From Chionoecetes opilio (lineage: Eukaryota > Arthropoda > Malacostraca > Decapoda > Majidae), in the NCBI GenBank assembly GCA_016584305.1, contig JACEEZ010020227.1, positions 1-64,000 on the forward strand: a DNA stretch of 64,000 bases, in the 5' to 3' direction. The notes beneath the pieces were generated by a model that saw only the letters and a list, made by a program, of their open reading frames with translations, had not been told where the DNA came from and searched no databases. Both the position numbers and the translations under genes were made by a program. Shown one piece after another: positions 31,580 through 43,114 of this stretch; within the stretch, counting starts at the first letter, position 1; every line of letters begins with the position of its first letter.

Positions 31580-32253
31580 TGGCCCTTGCTTGTTTGAGAA
31601 TTGATTGATTTAATGCCTAAAAAGGTGGCTTGTTTGAGAAGTGGTAGTTGATCCTTGCGTTTTTGTTGCGAAGCAGGGCACAAATCTTCGTTTATGAAGA
31701 TTCGAGTCCCTCGAAGCTTCGCAGCATTCCTCAACACAGCATCTCGATCACAATATCGCTGGAAACGAGCAAAAATTGGGCGATGACGGCTGGTTTTGAA
31801 TTGTCCTGTACGATGGGCTCGTTCAAGGTGAATGTCTGGTAATTGAAGTTTGTCTTGGAGTAGCTTCGATACTTGTTTTGCAGTTTGTTCCCAGGTTTCG
31901 CCACCGTGAAGCTCTTCGAGTCCTATTACTTGCAGGTTGTTGCTTCTGTTGTAATCTTCCTGGTAATTACAACGGTCTTCAAGATCTTTGTTTGATTTTG
32001 TCGTTACTTGAATATCACCTGTTAGAGTCTTGATGATTGCTTTATTGTCCTCCTTCTCCTGCTCGAGCCGCTTCACTTCAGTCTTGAGATCTTTCACTTC
32101 CTTCTGAGTGAATTCGAGACTTGTTGTTAGATCACTAACTGTTGACTGCAGTGCTTGAAGCTTTCCATTTATCTGTGTCATGAACACCTCCAATGCATTT
32201 CTATAAGCTTTGTCTTGAGTGTCAAGTAAAGTTTTGAGAAGTGATTGATCCAT
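31573..32253 (-). CDS. LINE ORF1 protein (coiled coil plus RNA-binding domain)
   Basis: 226 residues. Residues about 15-105 form a heptad-rich coiled coil (LQSTVSDLTTSLEFTQKEVK, RLEQEKEDNKAI). Then comes an L1-ORF1p-like RRM and C-terminal domain (NRSNNLQVIGLEELHGGETW, ERAHRTGQF, RPIFARFQRY, LRGTRIFINEDLCPASQQKR). Such proteins bind LINE RNA as trimers. The stop codon overlaps the ATG of the next frame (ATGGTAA at 31573-31579). Confidence 0.78.
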   Translation of the reverse strand: MDQSLLKTLLDTQDKAYRNALEVFMTQINGKLQALQSTVSDLTTSLEFTQKEVKDLKTEVKRLEQEKEDNKAIIKTLTGDIQVTTKSNKDLEDRCNYQEDYNRSNNLQVIGLEELHGGETWEQTAKQVSKLLQDKLQLPDIHLERAHRTGQFKTSRHRPIFARFQRYCDRDAVLRNAAKLRGTRIFINEDLCPASQQKRKDQLPLLKQATFLGIKSINSQTSKGQW

Positions 32254-32619
32254 TTCAGCGAACAGGGAGTGTTATGCAGGAGCAGGTTGTAAGACGTCCG
32301 TTCACCACGACAGTTGAACCACGAACGAGTAGAGGTGTGGGCTCGCGTGCAGCGTCCCTGCGTTCGATCCCACCAGGTTCCCATCAGGTTCATCCTGGCG
32401 TGGTGGCACTTTGTATAGTCAATAACCTTGTCGTTGGTACTTGCAAAGTGTCTAGATAGGATCAAAGTATCTTATCTGACTACAATACGAATTTCCATTT
32501 TTTTAAGTGAATCTACTTGCACGCCAGTGTCTCATAATGGACCCTACCCATAACTACGTCACGGTTTGTTTACATCGGTGCATTGTGGGGATAAGGCGGG
32601 GTCGCCGCGGGTGTACCTA
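32254..32619. other. LINE 5' flank, no gene seen
   Basis: 32300-32375 contains TGCGTTCGATCCC, a weak pol III B-box-like motif on the plus strand, but no clear A box. The rest has no gene. 32545-32600 (AACTACGTCACGG, GTGCATTGTGGGG) may be the outer part of the palindrome that follows. Confidence 0.35.
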
Positions 32620-33005
32620 CGAATGGAAAACTACGGCGATAGAAGAATTTCGAGTTATTTTGCGCGAAATTGATATTCCAGGTGCTATATTACTGTGCTC
32701 TGTTCTCGCTGACAACACTATAGAGAAGACCTGAGGTAATGGCTGATGTGCAGAGGCTTCTAAACCAAGAAAACAGAGCCATAACAGAGCCTCGTCAAAA
32801 GGTAAGCAACTGGTAGGTACGTAATGTGTCCCTACCCCTTGCTTACTTCTTAATGAGACTCTGCTGTGACTGTTTTCCTGGTTTAGAAGCCTTCGGACAT
32901 CAACCATCACCTCAGGTCTTCTCTATGTTGTCAGCGAGCACGGAAATATAGCACCTGGAATATCAATTTCGCCCAAAACAACTCGAATTTTTTTCATCGT
33001 CGTAG
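32620..33005. repeat. Long palindrome with an ATG and splice donor in each arm
   Basis: Arms 32643-32815 and 32822-33000 are reverse complements at roughly 85-90% identity. Each arm reads TTCGAGTT..., GATATTCCAGGTGCTATAT, GAGAAGACCTGAGGT, then ATGGCTGATGTGCAGAGG (or a close variant), ending near AGTAAGCAA, a splice-donor-like end. It appears to be two head-to-head copies of the first exon of an element gene. Confidence 0.65.
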
Positions 33006-33344
33006 TCTTCTCTTTGTAGGCTGTACATATTCATGGTTATGATAGTATTAAAATACCTTATTAATTGAGTTCCTTTTGTTGTCTTTCCTCATAATAAGTA
33101 GTGCTACATCATGGTTTAAGTGTTACTTGACGAGCCAATGAATACTCTTGAGTCTATACCAACATCACCAACCTTTGCTTTGATTTATCTTATTACTCCA
33201 CCCATAAACAAGTTGCATAACCACGGTGACATTACCCATCCTTGCCTCATGGTACCTGCATGGTACTGTCGTCTACCGATATTTTTGTCCCTACACAAAT
33301 CGGGAAAACTCGCCGACAGTTATGGTTAGGTTGGTATCCGGTCA

Positions 33345-34230
33345 TTTCGCCCACACTATGGAGTCATTTCGCCCACACTATGGAGTCTATAGGAGCTAGG
33401 AGGTAGGTTATATTTGTATAGTGTGTCGAAAACCCCCAACCCCCCGCTAGGAGGTTAGGTTAGATTTGTTTAGGTTAGGTTAGGGTAGGTTAGATTTGGG
33501 TAGTTTAGGATAGATTTGGTTAGGTTAGGTTAGATTAGATTTGGTTAGGTTAGGATAGGTTAAATTTGGTTAGGTTAGGTTAGATTTGGTTAGGTTAGCA
33601 TATCGGTGGGTCAAGCCCCCTGCTAGGGTAGGTTAATTTTGGTTAGGTTAGGTTTATTTTGGTTAGGCAATTTTCGTCATTTCGCCCACAAGACATTTCG
33701 TCCGCATGTAAGTCAATTCGCCCACATATAAGAGTCAATTCGCCCACTCTACAGTCAATTCGCCCACACGATCCATGTCACGGAGTCATGTAACTATATC
33801 TTCCTCTGGCAGAAATGGAATGAACCACCAGTAACCTTGGGCGAAATGACGGTAAATTTCTAGTGTTTGCCCATACTCTCCCACTTCCCCCAAGCAAGTT
33901 TGGGGACCTTGGGAGTGCGGGGTTTTCGGGTGGGAAACAAATTATTTGTCGGAAACACGTAATTAAAGAGTTGTGTAGGGGGGGTAAAATTTCCTAGATC
34001 TAGGGTAATTTCCTTATATCTAGAGAAAATTGCCTAACCACAATAAACCTAACCTAACCAAAATTAACCTACCCTAGCAGGGGGCTTGACCCACCGATAA
34101 CCTAACCTAACCAAATCTAACCTAACCTAACCAAATCTAACCTATCCTAACCTAACCAAATCTAATCTAACCTAACCTAACCAAATCTAATAGGTTAGAT
34201 AGGTTAGATTTGGTTAGGTTAGGTTAGGTT
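33345..34230. repeat. TTAGG/TTAGATTTGG repeat block in inverted arrangement
   Basis: 33460-33670 is an imperfect array of GGTTAGGTTAGATTT. 34030-34230 is the complementary array. The two meet through near-identical unique pieces (CGGTGGGTCAAGCCCCCTGC at 33604 and its complement at 34078). 33345-33400 and 33675-33770 repeat GTCATTTCGCCCACA-type motifs. 33870-34030 recurs at 54344-54510. This is interstitial and degenerate, not a telomere end. Confidence 0.7.
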
Positions 34231-34231
34231 A

Positions 34232-34966
34232 GACTGGTTTATCAGTATATATGATATACTGTAATCTTCGTAAATGTTTCTTCTATAATATTATCAAATA
34301 AAAAACAGTAAAACACGCTAAAGAAATGCCATTACGAGACTATGAAGAAATATGCATGAACTTAATATTCACTTCAACTCTTCGCCATTTAAAACTTTGC
34401 GAGTCAACTTTTATCATGAAGGGTATCAATAGAAGCGCAATTTTACTAGCTTTCCATTGCTATATTTTGTTATCTGATCAATGAATTAGAACCATGCATA
34501 AATTAGCGTTAACTAAATAAATAAAATCATCAATCGGGTAATTTTCCCGATTGATGAGGTTATTTATTTAGGCAACGCTAATTTATACATGGTACTAATT
34601 CATTTATCAGAAAACGAAATATATAAGTAAATAAATAACATCATCAATCTGGAAAATTACCCGATTGATGATTTTATTTATTTATTTAACGCTAATTTAT
34701 GCATGGTTCTAATTAATTTATCAGATAACGAAATACACCAATGGAAAGCTAATAAAATTGCGCTTCTATTGATACCCTTCATGATAAAAGTTGACTCGCA
34801 AAGTTTTAAATGGTGAAGAGTTAAATGAATATTAAGTTCATGTATATTTCTTCATAGTCTCGTAATGGCATTTCTTTAGCGTGTTTTACTGTTTTTTATT
34901 TGATAATATTATAGAACAAACATTTACGAAGATTACAGTATACCATATATACTGATAAACCAGTCT
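34232..34966. mobile_element. Palindromic MITE (TTTATCAGTATA family), TA-flanked
   Basis: Begins GACTGGTTTATCAGTATATA and ends with the complement; TA lies directly outside both ends. The left unit (34237-34545) and right unit (34665-34963) are inverted, joined by ACCCGATTGATGA palindromes and a partial third unit. TA flanks suggest Tc1/mariner-type movement, but no transposase is present. Confidence 0.7.
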
Positions 34967-35729
34967 ATATGATAGTCCATAGACCACTATATCTCTTTGT
35001 AGGGCGCCCCGCGGGCCCCTATGCAGCCCCGCAATTCAAAACATTGTCGCGTGAACAGTCCAGGTATACAGTGGTCTATGATGTAACCTTTTCTGAAAGT
35101 TATGAAAAATATTTCCACACATTTCCAATTATGGTGCGTTCTTCAATGATAATACAATAGACCCGTTTACTCTACTTGAGGTAAGGATTGATTTGAAATC
35201 TTCAAGCCTCATATAGTTGGGCAGTGATGTTGATTTTTCTATGTGAACAGTATTTTTGATGATACAGGCAATTTAAGTACAGGAAAATTTATACGCTCTA
35301 AAACGACTGGCGCCATGTTGTGACGTCAACAGCGCAGACAACAGAGCAAAACAGCTGTGAAGCTGCCGCTACTATATGTACTACCTACTAATACACCAAC
35401 TTGCATTACCCCTACTACCGCAAGATGACCAGTAATCCTCCTTCAAGTGATGTAGTAGGTATTCACTGTGTTTGTGAATATGTAAGTTGTAGTTTATAAG
35501 GAAAAAGTGGATAGACAGAGATAAGTGGCCCGTGACACCAGACAAGTGATGACTTCTGGGATCGGCATTCCTTATAGGGAGCTTAAATGAACCTGCAATG
35601 ACATGTAAAGCTAGACAGATAGACGAACTCATAGAGGAACAGGTAGAAATGTATGGCATTCTTTCCCCACATAAGCAAAACATACACCCTTCGTCACTCT
35701 ACTCACCACTACAACCTTTACTAAGTCTT
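34967..35729. other. Unique-looking intergenic DNA
   Basis: No gene, repeat partner or motif is recognised apart from a short inverted pair ATAGACCACTATA (34979) and TATACAGTGGTCTATG (35066). The minus-strand frame 35381-35683 has no recognisable feature. Confidence 0.4.
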
Positions 35730-36912
35730 GGGATGTGATGATCAGCTTGTGATTCTGTATGTGGTTTCGATGGAACGAAACGTCTCCTTTGAGTTCAGTA
35801 CAGATTATGTCAATGAGCTGCTTCTTGTTTTCAGTGACAGTCAGGATTACTTTCTGTGATGGCAGCTCCGTTGTAACCTTGAGCTGGTGAACTCTACTGG
35901 CTTCAGTGTTCCTCGCACTTCTTGTGACACCTTTTGTGCTGTACTCATAGTACCGATCAAACACCAAGTACACATCTCCTTTTTGCAGCTTCCTCTCAAT
36001 ATGTTGTCTGAAGTTTGACACATACGTTTGTACTGTACCACCCACAGGCCAGTGTATCACCCAGAGGAGAGCAGACCATCGATGATTGTGATGTCTGTGT
36101 TTGGTGCATTTCTGGTTGAGACCTCAACTTTCAGTTGAGTCTTCAACACGGATTTTCCTGTTGAGCATCTCATCTCTCCTGCATCTGTGAAATTGATGTT
36201 GGGATTGGTGCCAGCTCATGTGCGAGAACCTCCTTGATGTCCACTTGACGGGAACTGGCCTGAAGACTTACTACTCTTGAGTAGATGAGGCTGGTGTCAA
36301 ACACTTTTATTTCACCAACTTTTACACTTTTCCTCGTCACTGCCATGGTCGTGATCTTTTTGTTGATGGTACCAAGGAAATGCTCCGGCCAAGTCGTTTC
36401 GAATTCAGCCATCTGTTCTTTTCCAACTTCAAGAGAATCTTGCACGTTGACTAGCAGGACCTACCCTGCCACTGACAATATTCACTATGTCTTCAGGATG
36501 ACTCACTGGATCCAGAGGATTGATGTTCAACTCGAGCATGTGTCGGATGTCCTCTCTGTCCTTTCTGTCATTGGAGATCCTAGCTTGAGCTTCTTCTTTG
36601 TGAATGATCTGCACATTACCTCCATCACCATCGACCATTTCGCTGAGGTTGGACTCCAATTTGCTGCAGAGGTGAAGACTGAAGCCCATGTTTTGAGTGT
36701 TTCAGGCTTCAAAGTGATGTCGATGATGCCTCCTTTCCCATGGCCGTACCTCATGAAAGTAGTCTCTATGTACATGTCGCTCCAGATCCCATTCCAGATC
36801 CCAGGAATATGTCTCAGCACATGCTCTCCTTTCATGAACAGATCCAGGACCTTGGTGGGGAGAGCTTCCATCGATCTGAGATAGAAGAGGCCATATCGTG
36901 CGTAGTGCACAT
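35730..36912 (-). pseudogene. CXC-family gene fragment (second subfamily), left arm
   Basis: Minus-strand pieces 36527-36910, 36429-36689, 36170-36445 and 35731-36060 give the same protein as 44086-45295: HYARYGLFYLRSM, PGIWNGIWSDMYIE, WPEHFLGTINKKI, VYLVFDRYYEYSTKG, QKVILTVTENKKQLID. It is a different subfamily from the 7.7-12.1 kb gene but shows the same order of landmarks. At 35730 the homology ends abruptly. Frameshifted and partial. Confidence 0.75.
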
Positions 36913-36919
36913 GGCCAGC

Positions 36920-37125
36920 CGCGTAGAATGTTAAAAGTTTTCTCGCAAAGTTTTAAATGGCGAAGAGTTGAAGTGAATATTAAGTTCATGCATATTTCTT
37001 AAGAGTCTCATAATGGCATTTCTTTCGTGTGTTTTACTGTTTTTTATTTGATAATATTATAGAACAAACATTTACGAAGATGACAGTATATCATTATTTT
37101 TTATACTGATAAACCATAGTATATA
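36920..37125 (-). repeat. TTTATCAGTATA MITE unit, left arm
   Basis: A partial unit (about 200 bases) of the family at 6.2, 14.0 and 34.2 kb. It ends TACTGATAAACCATAGTATA and abuts the CXC fragment. The right-arm counterpart is 43890-44085. Being in both arms, it was there before the palindrome formed. Confidence 0.7.
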
Positions 37126-37311
37126 TGATATTCATTGCAGCAAGTAAATGGACCAGCATACTGGTTAACCCCTGCCGCACGGCGGCGCTCGATCGCACGC
37201 GCACCACAGGGCACCCCAGATTGAGATATATTTGCCCTAACTACTGAATCCAGCAAGCCTCCCTCGGTAGGAAGTAAACGGGTAAGAAGGCCCTGACTGG
37301 CTAAAGGTCGA

Positions 37312-37480
37312 TTCACACATATCAGTGGCGTATCAGTGCTGTGGAAATTATCCACCAACCACCCTCTCAATAATTGGTAGAGTGGTGGTTTGTTTCCCCC
37401 CCCCCCCCCAATGTGAGGGAGGTATTGTCCCCTCATCATAGGGGGTGGGTAGGGATGTATATATATAATTATAATGGTAA
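37312..37480 (+). repeat. Harbinger-like end and GTGGAAATTATCCACC element, left arm
   Basis: GGTCGATTCACACATATCAG (37308-37330) looks like a Harbinger terminal repeat. It is followed by CTGTGGAAATTATCCACCAA, C-run and TATATA, a short element that also occurs at 43545-43680 and, as an independent copy, at 42956-43085. Confidence 0.5.
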
Positions 37481-37589
37481 TGGGTATTTATTAAGGTAAT
37501 ATAAGTAAATGATAACTACTGGGATAATATAAATGAACATTCCCAGTGGTTATTAAGCATTTACACCTTAATTTGAAACGGCTGCTCAT

Positions 37590-38197
37590 GGGCCGCCGTC
37601 CTTTAAATTTGCACCAATTGTGGCGGTCCACCTGCTTGCTACCGAAAGGTGACACGTGTAATTTGTGGTGGCCGCTGCCCGCTGAGCCCACGGAGTTTTA
37701 GTACACTTCCAGCCTCTACCGAGTTAACATCTCTTATCAAATATATACGTGGATTTGTATATATGAGAGAATTGTATACAGACTCTTTGCACATAGTGTT
37801 AAAAAACAATAGGCCGTGTTAAAATACGACACAAGTGTTTATATCCGCCGCGTCAAGATAACTGGGTTATGAAAACACGCCTGACGCCCATATCAAAGCA
37901 CACCGCTTCCGCCCTCCGCCTCTGTCCTTCAAGGGCGGCCTCGATCACGGCGACCGCTTCGGAACACAAGTCATGCAGTATTAATCAAGCCTACGTAATT
38001 CAACCCTACTATCCACCGAGAAGTATCCTAGTTAGTTGATTAGCTGGGGTATTGTGTCGGGATGAGATAGACGATGGGTTTTGTATAGGTAAGACCTCAA
38101 ATTAAATATATGTATGTGACATAAATTTCCACATTTCCAGGGTCGTGTCCGCTCAGACCATCAAGTGTCAGTGAAAAAAATATCGTTCATTTGAATT
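37590..38197. other. Segment present only in the left arm
   Basis: Between CAAATTAAGG-like sequence and the GGCAGACGCATTCACACAAG block the left arm has about 600 extra bases. They include GGGCCGCCGTCCTTTAAATT and a GC-rich stretch, and I see no coding feature. Either a deletion in the right arm or an insertion in the left. Confidence 0.55.
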
Positions 38198-38349
38198 TGG
38201 CAGACGCATTCACACAAGTCCGGCGCAGTACCGTGTTTTGACTCTCAGTGTCAGTGACGTATCAGTTTCGTGAAGTTGCATATCGTCGCCACCGATATTT
38301 TTTAGTTTTTGACGGACGTCGGACAAGGGTTTGGAGTTTGTGAACAAAA

Positions 38350-38482
38350 ATGAATAATGAACTTCTTATTGAATTGGTTCGAGATCATTCTGTTCTGTAT
38401 GATTTATCACAACCAAAATATATGGACAACTGTTTCAAACAAGCCATTTGGAATAATTTAGGACAAGAAATGAAAGTAGATG
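38350..38482 (+). CDS. MADF/Adf-1-like DNA-binding protein, first exon (left arm)
   Basis: Encodes NNELLIELVRDHSVLYDLSQ, PKYMDN and FKQAIWNNLGQEM, the first helices of a MADF (Adf-1-type Myb/SANT-like) domain. It ends at a textbook donor, GATG|GTAAGT. PIF/Harbinger elements commonly carry such a protein next to the transposase to bind the TIRs. Only exon 1 is here; the intron runs into unrelated DNA. Confidence 0.7.
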
Positions 38483-38789
38483 GTAAGTATTTTTTTCTTT
38501 ATGTAGTGGATATATTGATGTACATACAGTATTTACATGTAAAACTTACTACAGTGGCCGCAAAAGGAATCTAGACAAAAAAAACGCAGAAAAAATAGAC
38601 ACGATTTTTGTGTAAACTTTAGATAAAATTTCCCGCCTCCCTATTTGCTGGGCAATAATTTTCATAAATATGGCAGCCTCTCCTGCCTGCTTAGAGGCGG
38701 AAAATCATACGCAGCCTATTAGTAGTCTGCAAGCTTTTAGAGTTGAGTTGTTTCACAGACCTTTCTGTTAGGCTATAATAGGCTATAAT

Positions 38790-39725
38790 TTTTGTTTAGG
38801 CTTTCTTTGCCCCCTTCTCTTCCGTAGGTCACTTTCAATTTTGCAGTCATCAAAACTACCATTATGATCAAAAAGATAAATGGATGAAAAATTGCAAGTT
38901 ATATATGATTGAAATTGGAAGTAGTCTTGAGGAATTGGGAAGAATGGAAAGAGAGAAATCGAATAAGATAGAGGAATGGGATACAAAACAGTGGAAGGAA
39001 GAAATGGAGAAAACATCAAGCCTGGTTATATGGAGAATATAAGATTTTTATATTTGTGCCTATAGCGCCTGTAGGCAGTGGTGATCCAGGGCTCGGATGG
39101 TAGGCTCTGGAGGTTCACTTGAGGGCTGTGATGGTTGGTCCTCGCAGTGGTGGCGCAGACAGGATTTTTATAGTGACGCCTGTGATTAGAGGCTCATGCC
39201 GCCCCCCTGTGTCCTCCGATGCACTCGCAATCGAAGGTAGAGTTAATGGGCAGGGCATGTGGGTGTTCTTAAGCCACTCGAAGGGGAAGAAAGGTTTTGG
39301 TTTTCGTCAGGGATCGAACTCGGGTCACCGTGAACGCCAGTCGGAGTCGATAACCACTCTGCTACCGCCTCCCCCAAAGGAATGGAAAAAATGTATGATA
39401 ATAGGCCCGACAACATTACTGCTTAAACTCAGAACTAACAGCCTTGAACTGCAGGACAGAAGGAGACACAGATGGTGACACAAAGTGCCCAGTGTGTGGG
39501 GCAGAGAATGAAGATCTAGAACACTTTTTACTACAATGCCCTGGGTACAATATGGGAAGAAATGAATTACAGAAATTACAGTAGCCATATAATGAAAATA
39601 TAAATGAAATAAAAGGAAACATATTATTCAATTTTGAAAACCCACAAGAAATAGAATTCACCAGAGATGTCTTATTCACCTTTTGGAGGAAGAGAGAAAA
39701 TAGGTTGAAAGAACTTAACATCTAG
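38790..39725 (+). pseudogene. LINE ORF2 C-terminal fragment with zinc knuckle
   Basis: 38925-39045 reads SLEELGRMEREKSNKIEEWD and ends TSSLVIW. After a SINE insertion (39035-39375) the protein resumes with LLKLRTNSLELQDRRRHR and, after a frameshift, CPVCGAENEDLEHFLLQCPGY, the C-terminal Cys/His motif of many LINE reverse transcriptases. It continues to FTFWRKRENRLKELNI. Non-functional remnant. Confidence 0.65.
39035..39375 (-). mobile_element. tRNA-derived SINE
   Basis: On the minus strand the head reads GGCGGTAGCAGAGTGGTTAT, with a pol III A box (TAGCAGAGTGG, 39355-39365) and a B box (GAGTTCGATCCC, 39310-39321) at tRNA-like spacing. The body follows to about 39035. It lies inside the LINE fragment, which gives approximate boundaries. 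Confidence 0.7.
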
Positions 39726-39781
39726 CAGTAACACCACAATCAACAAAAGCAACAAAAGGAATAAAGGCGCAGTAAACCAAC

Positions 39782-39970
39782 TCAGGGGTGCCGTTGATAA
39801 GGCATTATACCCAAACACCATCGGATCGGATCGGACCATGGCACAGATCCAACCTCTGAATTAAAGTAATCTTTGTACAGTTCTTTGACAAGTAAGGCAT
39901 CGCTTGTTGCATTTCCACCCTGCAAAGGCGGATTTACAAGTCTTGCTTCTGTTGTTTCATTCATTGTTGC
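39782..39970 (-). pseudogene. Harbinger transposase C-terminus
   Basis: PLQGGNATSDALLVKELYKD followed by YFNSEVGSVPWS resembles the end of PIF/Harbinger transposases (…R…YF…GxVPWQ). A stretch of dispersed repeat separates it from the next upstream piece at 40510. Confidence 0.5.
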
Positions 39971-39984
39971 ATTTATTTCGTATA

Positions 39985-40500
<516 letters not shown>

Positions 40501-40509
40501 GTGCCCCCC

Positions 40510-40675
40510 CCTCCCTCCCTAGTTTCTTATGAAATTATGTAGAATACAGATTGTAAGTATTATGTGATCTACATTTTCTGGTTTGGCCTGAATTACATAT
40601 TCTAAATTTTTGAGCCACAATGCCGAATGTGTTTTCAACAACCCTTCTGGCACGACACATTCGATAATTAGAGAG
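40510..40675 (-). pseudogene. Harbinger transposase middle piece
   Basis: Encodes NYRMCRARRVVENTFGIVAQ and FRI, the conserved RARRVVENAFG helix that follows the catalytic Glu in PIF/Harbinger transposases. It joins without gap to the piece ending SRRVFN at 42462 once the AATT elements are removed. Confidence 0.7.
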
Positions 40676-40679
40676 AACT

Positions 40680-41548
40680 GCAACTCGAGAAATGCCAGTG
40701 GTCGCTGGCAGTTTTAACTCAAAGGTTGGTCTACTGTGTTTTGGCTCCGCGACTAATATTTTTCATAAATTAATTTCGCGATAAATATTGATGCACCGCA
40801 TCTGAATACCAAAAAATATAGTTCTTCTGTTGTTCTACTAATTATATGGATGACATGCATTACGATGGAACGTTCTATAATAGCAATTTAATGCAAATTA
40901 CTCGCCTCGAGTAGCAAAGCTTAATAGATTTTTTACATGTATATTGTGGCATGTAAAATTTGGGCGATGTTCACACTGTTTTCTAAGACAGTACTGCTGC
41001 GTCTGGCAAACGCTTGTCAAAATACAATAAGCAATGCCTTGGAAAAACGAAGAATAAAGAATGCCGAAATCGGCTTGTTGCTGCGACAATGTAGGTTATA
41101 ATTGTGGAGGCGACGTGCCGCGGCGGGGAGTGGTGGGCGGGGAGATTGTGGCGGGGAGATTGAATCAAAACATTGCCACTTCACGCGTCGACTCATTGCA
41201 CTTCTAGGCTTTCTATCTGATTGATACACAATAATAACAGGAAAATATGACTGCCTAGGTATAGATAACTTCTAAACATTCGTTATTGACTATATAATAT
41301 CATAGAGTAGCATTTACCTTGCCTCCTCAACTATAACCTCCTTGGTTATTTGGTTATATACAATGTTTTACAGAATCAGGCTTCTATACAATATACATAT
41401 AGAAGAAAATCGTTCTTAATATTATACTTTTGTGTTTTAAGTGCAGTGGAATAAGCCCATATTTTTCTTTCAAGTTGACCAACTTTTCACCAAATTGTGA
41501 GTTAAAACTGCCAGCGACCACTGGCATTTTGGAGTTGCAGTTCTCTCT
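40680..41548. mobile_element. AATT-flanked TIR element, copy 2
   Basis: AATT at 40676-40679 and 41549-41552; ends GAGAGAACTGCAACTCGAG and its near complement. Nearly identical to copies 1 and 3. It sits inside the Harbinger transposase gene. Confidence 0.75.
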
Positions 41549-41580
41549 AATTGTATAGAGAGGGAGGTGAGGGAGTAATT

Positions 41581-42457
41581 GGAGAGAACTGAAACTCGAG
41601 AAATGCCAGTGGTCGCTGGCAGTTTTAACTCAAAGGTTGGTCTACTGTGTTTTCCCTCCGCGACTAATATTTTTCATAAATCAATTTCGCGATAAATATT
41701 GATGCACCGCATCTGAATACTAAAAAAGAACGTTCTTCTGTTGTTCTAGTAAGTGTATGCATGACATGCATTACGATTGAACGTTCTAAGATAGCAATTC
41801 AATGCAAATTACTCGCCTCGAGTAACAAAGCTTAATATATTTTTTACATGTATATTGTGGCATGTAAAATTTGGGCGATGTTCACACTGTTTTCTAAGAC
41901 AGTACTGCTGCGTCTGGCAAACGCTTGTCAAAATACAATAAGCAATGCCTTGGAAAAACGAAGAATAAAGAATGCCGAAATCGGCTTGTTGCTGCGACAA
42001 TGTAGGTTATAATTGTGGAGGCGACACGCCGCGGCGGGGAGTGGTGGCGGGGAGATTGTGGCGGGGAGATTGAATCAAAACATTGCTACTTCACGCGTCG
42101 ACTCATTGCACTTCCAGGCTTTCTATCTGATTGATACACAATAATAACAGGAACATATGACTGCCTAGGTATAGATAACTTCTAAACATACGTTATTGAC
42201 TGTATAATATCATAGAGTAACATTTACCTCGCCTCCTCAACTATAACCTACTTGGTTATTTGGTTAAATACATGTTTTACAGAATCAGGCTTCTATACAA
42301 TATACATATAGAAGAAAATCGTTCTTAAAATTATACTTGTGTGTTTTAAGTGCAGTGGAATAAGCCCATATTTTTCTTTCAAGTTGACCAACTTTTCACC
42401 AAATTGTGAGTTAAAACTGCCAGCGACCACTGGCATTTCGGAGTTGCAGTTCTCTCT
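41581..42457. mobile_element. AATT-flanked TIR element, copy 3
   Basis: AATT at 41577-41580 and 42458-42461. It lies in the same orientation as copy 2 with only about 30 bases between them. Two same-family insertions side by side could be a tandem insertion, or one insertion followed by duplication. Confidence 0.75.
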
Positions 42458-42461
42458 AATT

Positions 42462-42956
42462 AAAGACACGTCTCGATGTATCCAAATTTTGTCTCGGATA
42501 TGGTCGCATCAAATAAGTTTTTAGAGGAAAAGCTTCGTCACCTACCATTACATATGTAGCTTCAGTAGGTGTGCCTGGCAATGCAGCATTTCCTGGTATA
42601 GATAATGTGCCTCGCTGAAGTGCTTTGCCTAGATTATAATTTGCAAAAAGGCCACCATCACTGTTCTTCCCGTATGCACCTACATCGACAGCAATGAAAT
42701 TGTAATGCGCGTCAACAAGCGCCAACAAGACAATAACAAACGTCTTCTTATAGTTAAAGTACAGAGATCCACTATTTGGAGGAGCTTGGATGGTAAAATG
42801 TTTGCCATCCAAAGCTCCGACACAGTTAAGATAGTTCCAAAGTACATAAAAGTCATTAGCAACTGATTTCCACATCTCTGGTGAGGGATTTGACAGCATT
42901 TCACTCATGAGATTTTCCGTTATTATCTTGCAAGTGTCCATGACAATCTTGTACAA
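42462..42956 (-). pseudogene. PIF/Harbinger transposase, DDE catalytic region
   Basis: 166-residue frame. VGALDGKHF holds the first catalytic Asp (about residue 50). IAVDVGAYGKNSDGG holds the second Asp region (about 91-100). VGDEAFPL holds the Glu (about 141). This is the DDE_4-type nuclease of PIF/Harbinger elements, which cut at TIRs and duplicate TWA. The N-terminal part is lost at the 42956 insertion and the C-terminal part is displaced to 40675. Confidence 0.85.
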
Positions 42957-43085
42957 TGTGGAAATTATCCACCAACCACCCTCTCATTTGGGAGAGTGGT
43001 GGTTTTGTTTTCCTCACCCCCCCTTGTGAGGGAGATATAGTTCGCTCATTTTAGGGGAGAGAATAGGGATGTATATATATATATA
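42956..43085 (-). repeat. GTGGAAATTATCCACC element, isolated copy
   Basis: Same sequence family as 37345-37470 and 43545-43680 (TGGAAATTATCCACCAACCA, then the complement of GGGAGAGTGGTGG). It breaks the N-terminal end of the transposase. A (AT)n stretch follows at 43072-43089. Confidence 0.55.
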
Positions 43086-43114
43086 TATACATCCAATAAA
43101 AAATCCATATATAA

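Larger units (their letters stand above)
27314..32253 (-). mobile_element. LINE retrotransposon (jockey/I type), 3'-truncated and interrupted
   Basis: Read on the minus strand: ORF1 (32253-31573, with a possible frameshifted C-terminus to 31166), start of ORF2 (31108-30982), a 2.0-kb TIR element (30978-28960), then the endonuclease and linker of ORF2 and the very beginning of the reverse transcriptase, ending at about 27314. The catalytic RT core and 3' tail are missing, which is unusual since LINEs usually lose their 5' end; later deletion or recombination is the simplest explanation. Confidence 0.8.
35730..38495. repeat. Left arm of giant palindrome
   Basis: Reverse complement of 43115-45295. 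In order it carries CXC-gene sequence (35730-36912), a TTTATCAGTATA unit (36920-37120), a Harbinger terminal region (37120-37590), about 600 bases with no counterpart in the other arm (37590-38195), and the start of a MADF gene (38198-38488). The arms match closely; the left arm has a one-base loss near 36190 and a two-base loss near 36453 relative to the right. Confidence 0.88.

Noticed and set aside
33460..34230. Telomere made of TTAGG repeats
   Set aside because: The units are degenerate, mixed with TTAGATTTGG, inverted on themselves and flanked by ordinary repeats, so this is interstitial.
39310..39372. Functional tRNA gene
   Set aside because: A and B boxes are present but it does not fold as a complete tRNA and continues into a SINE body.
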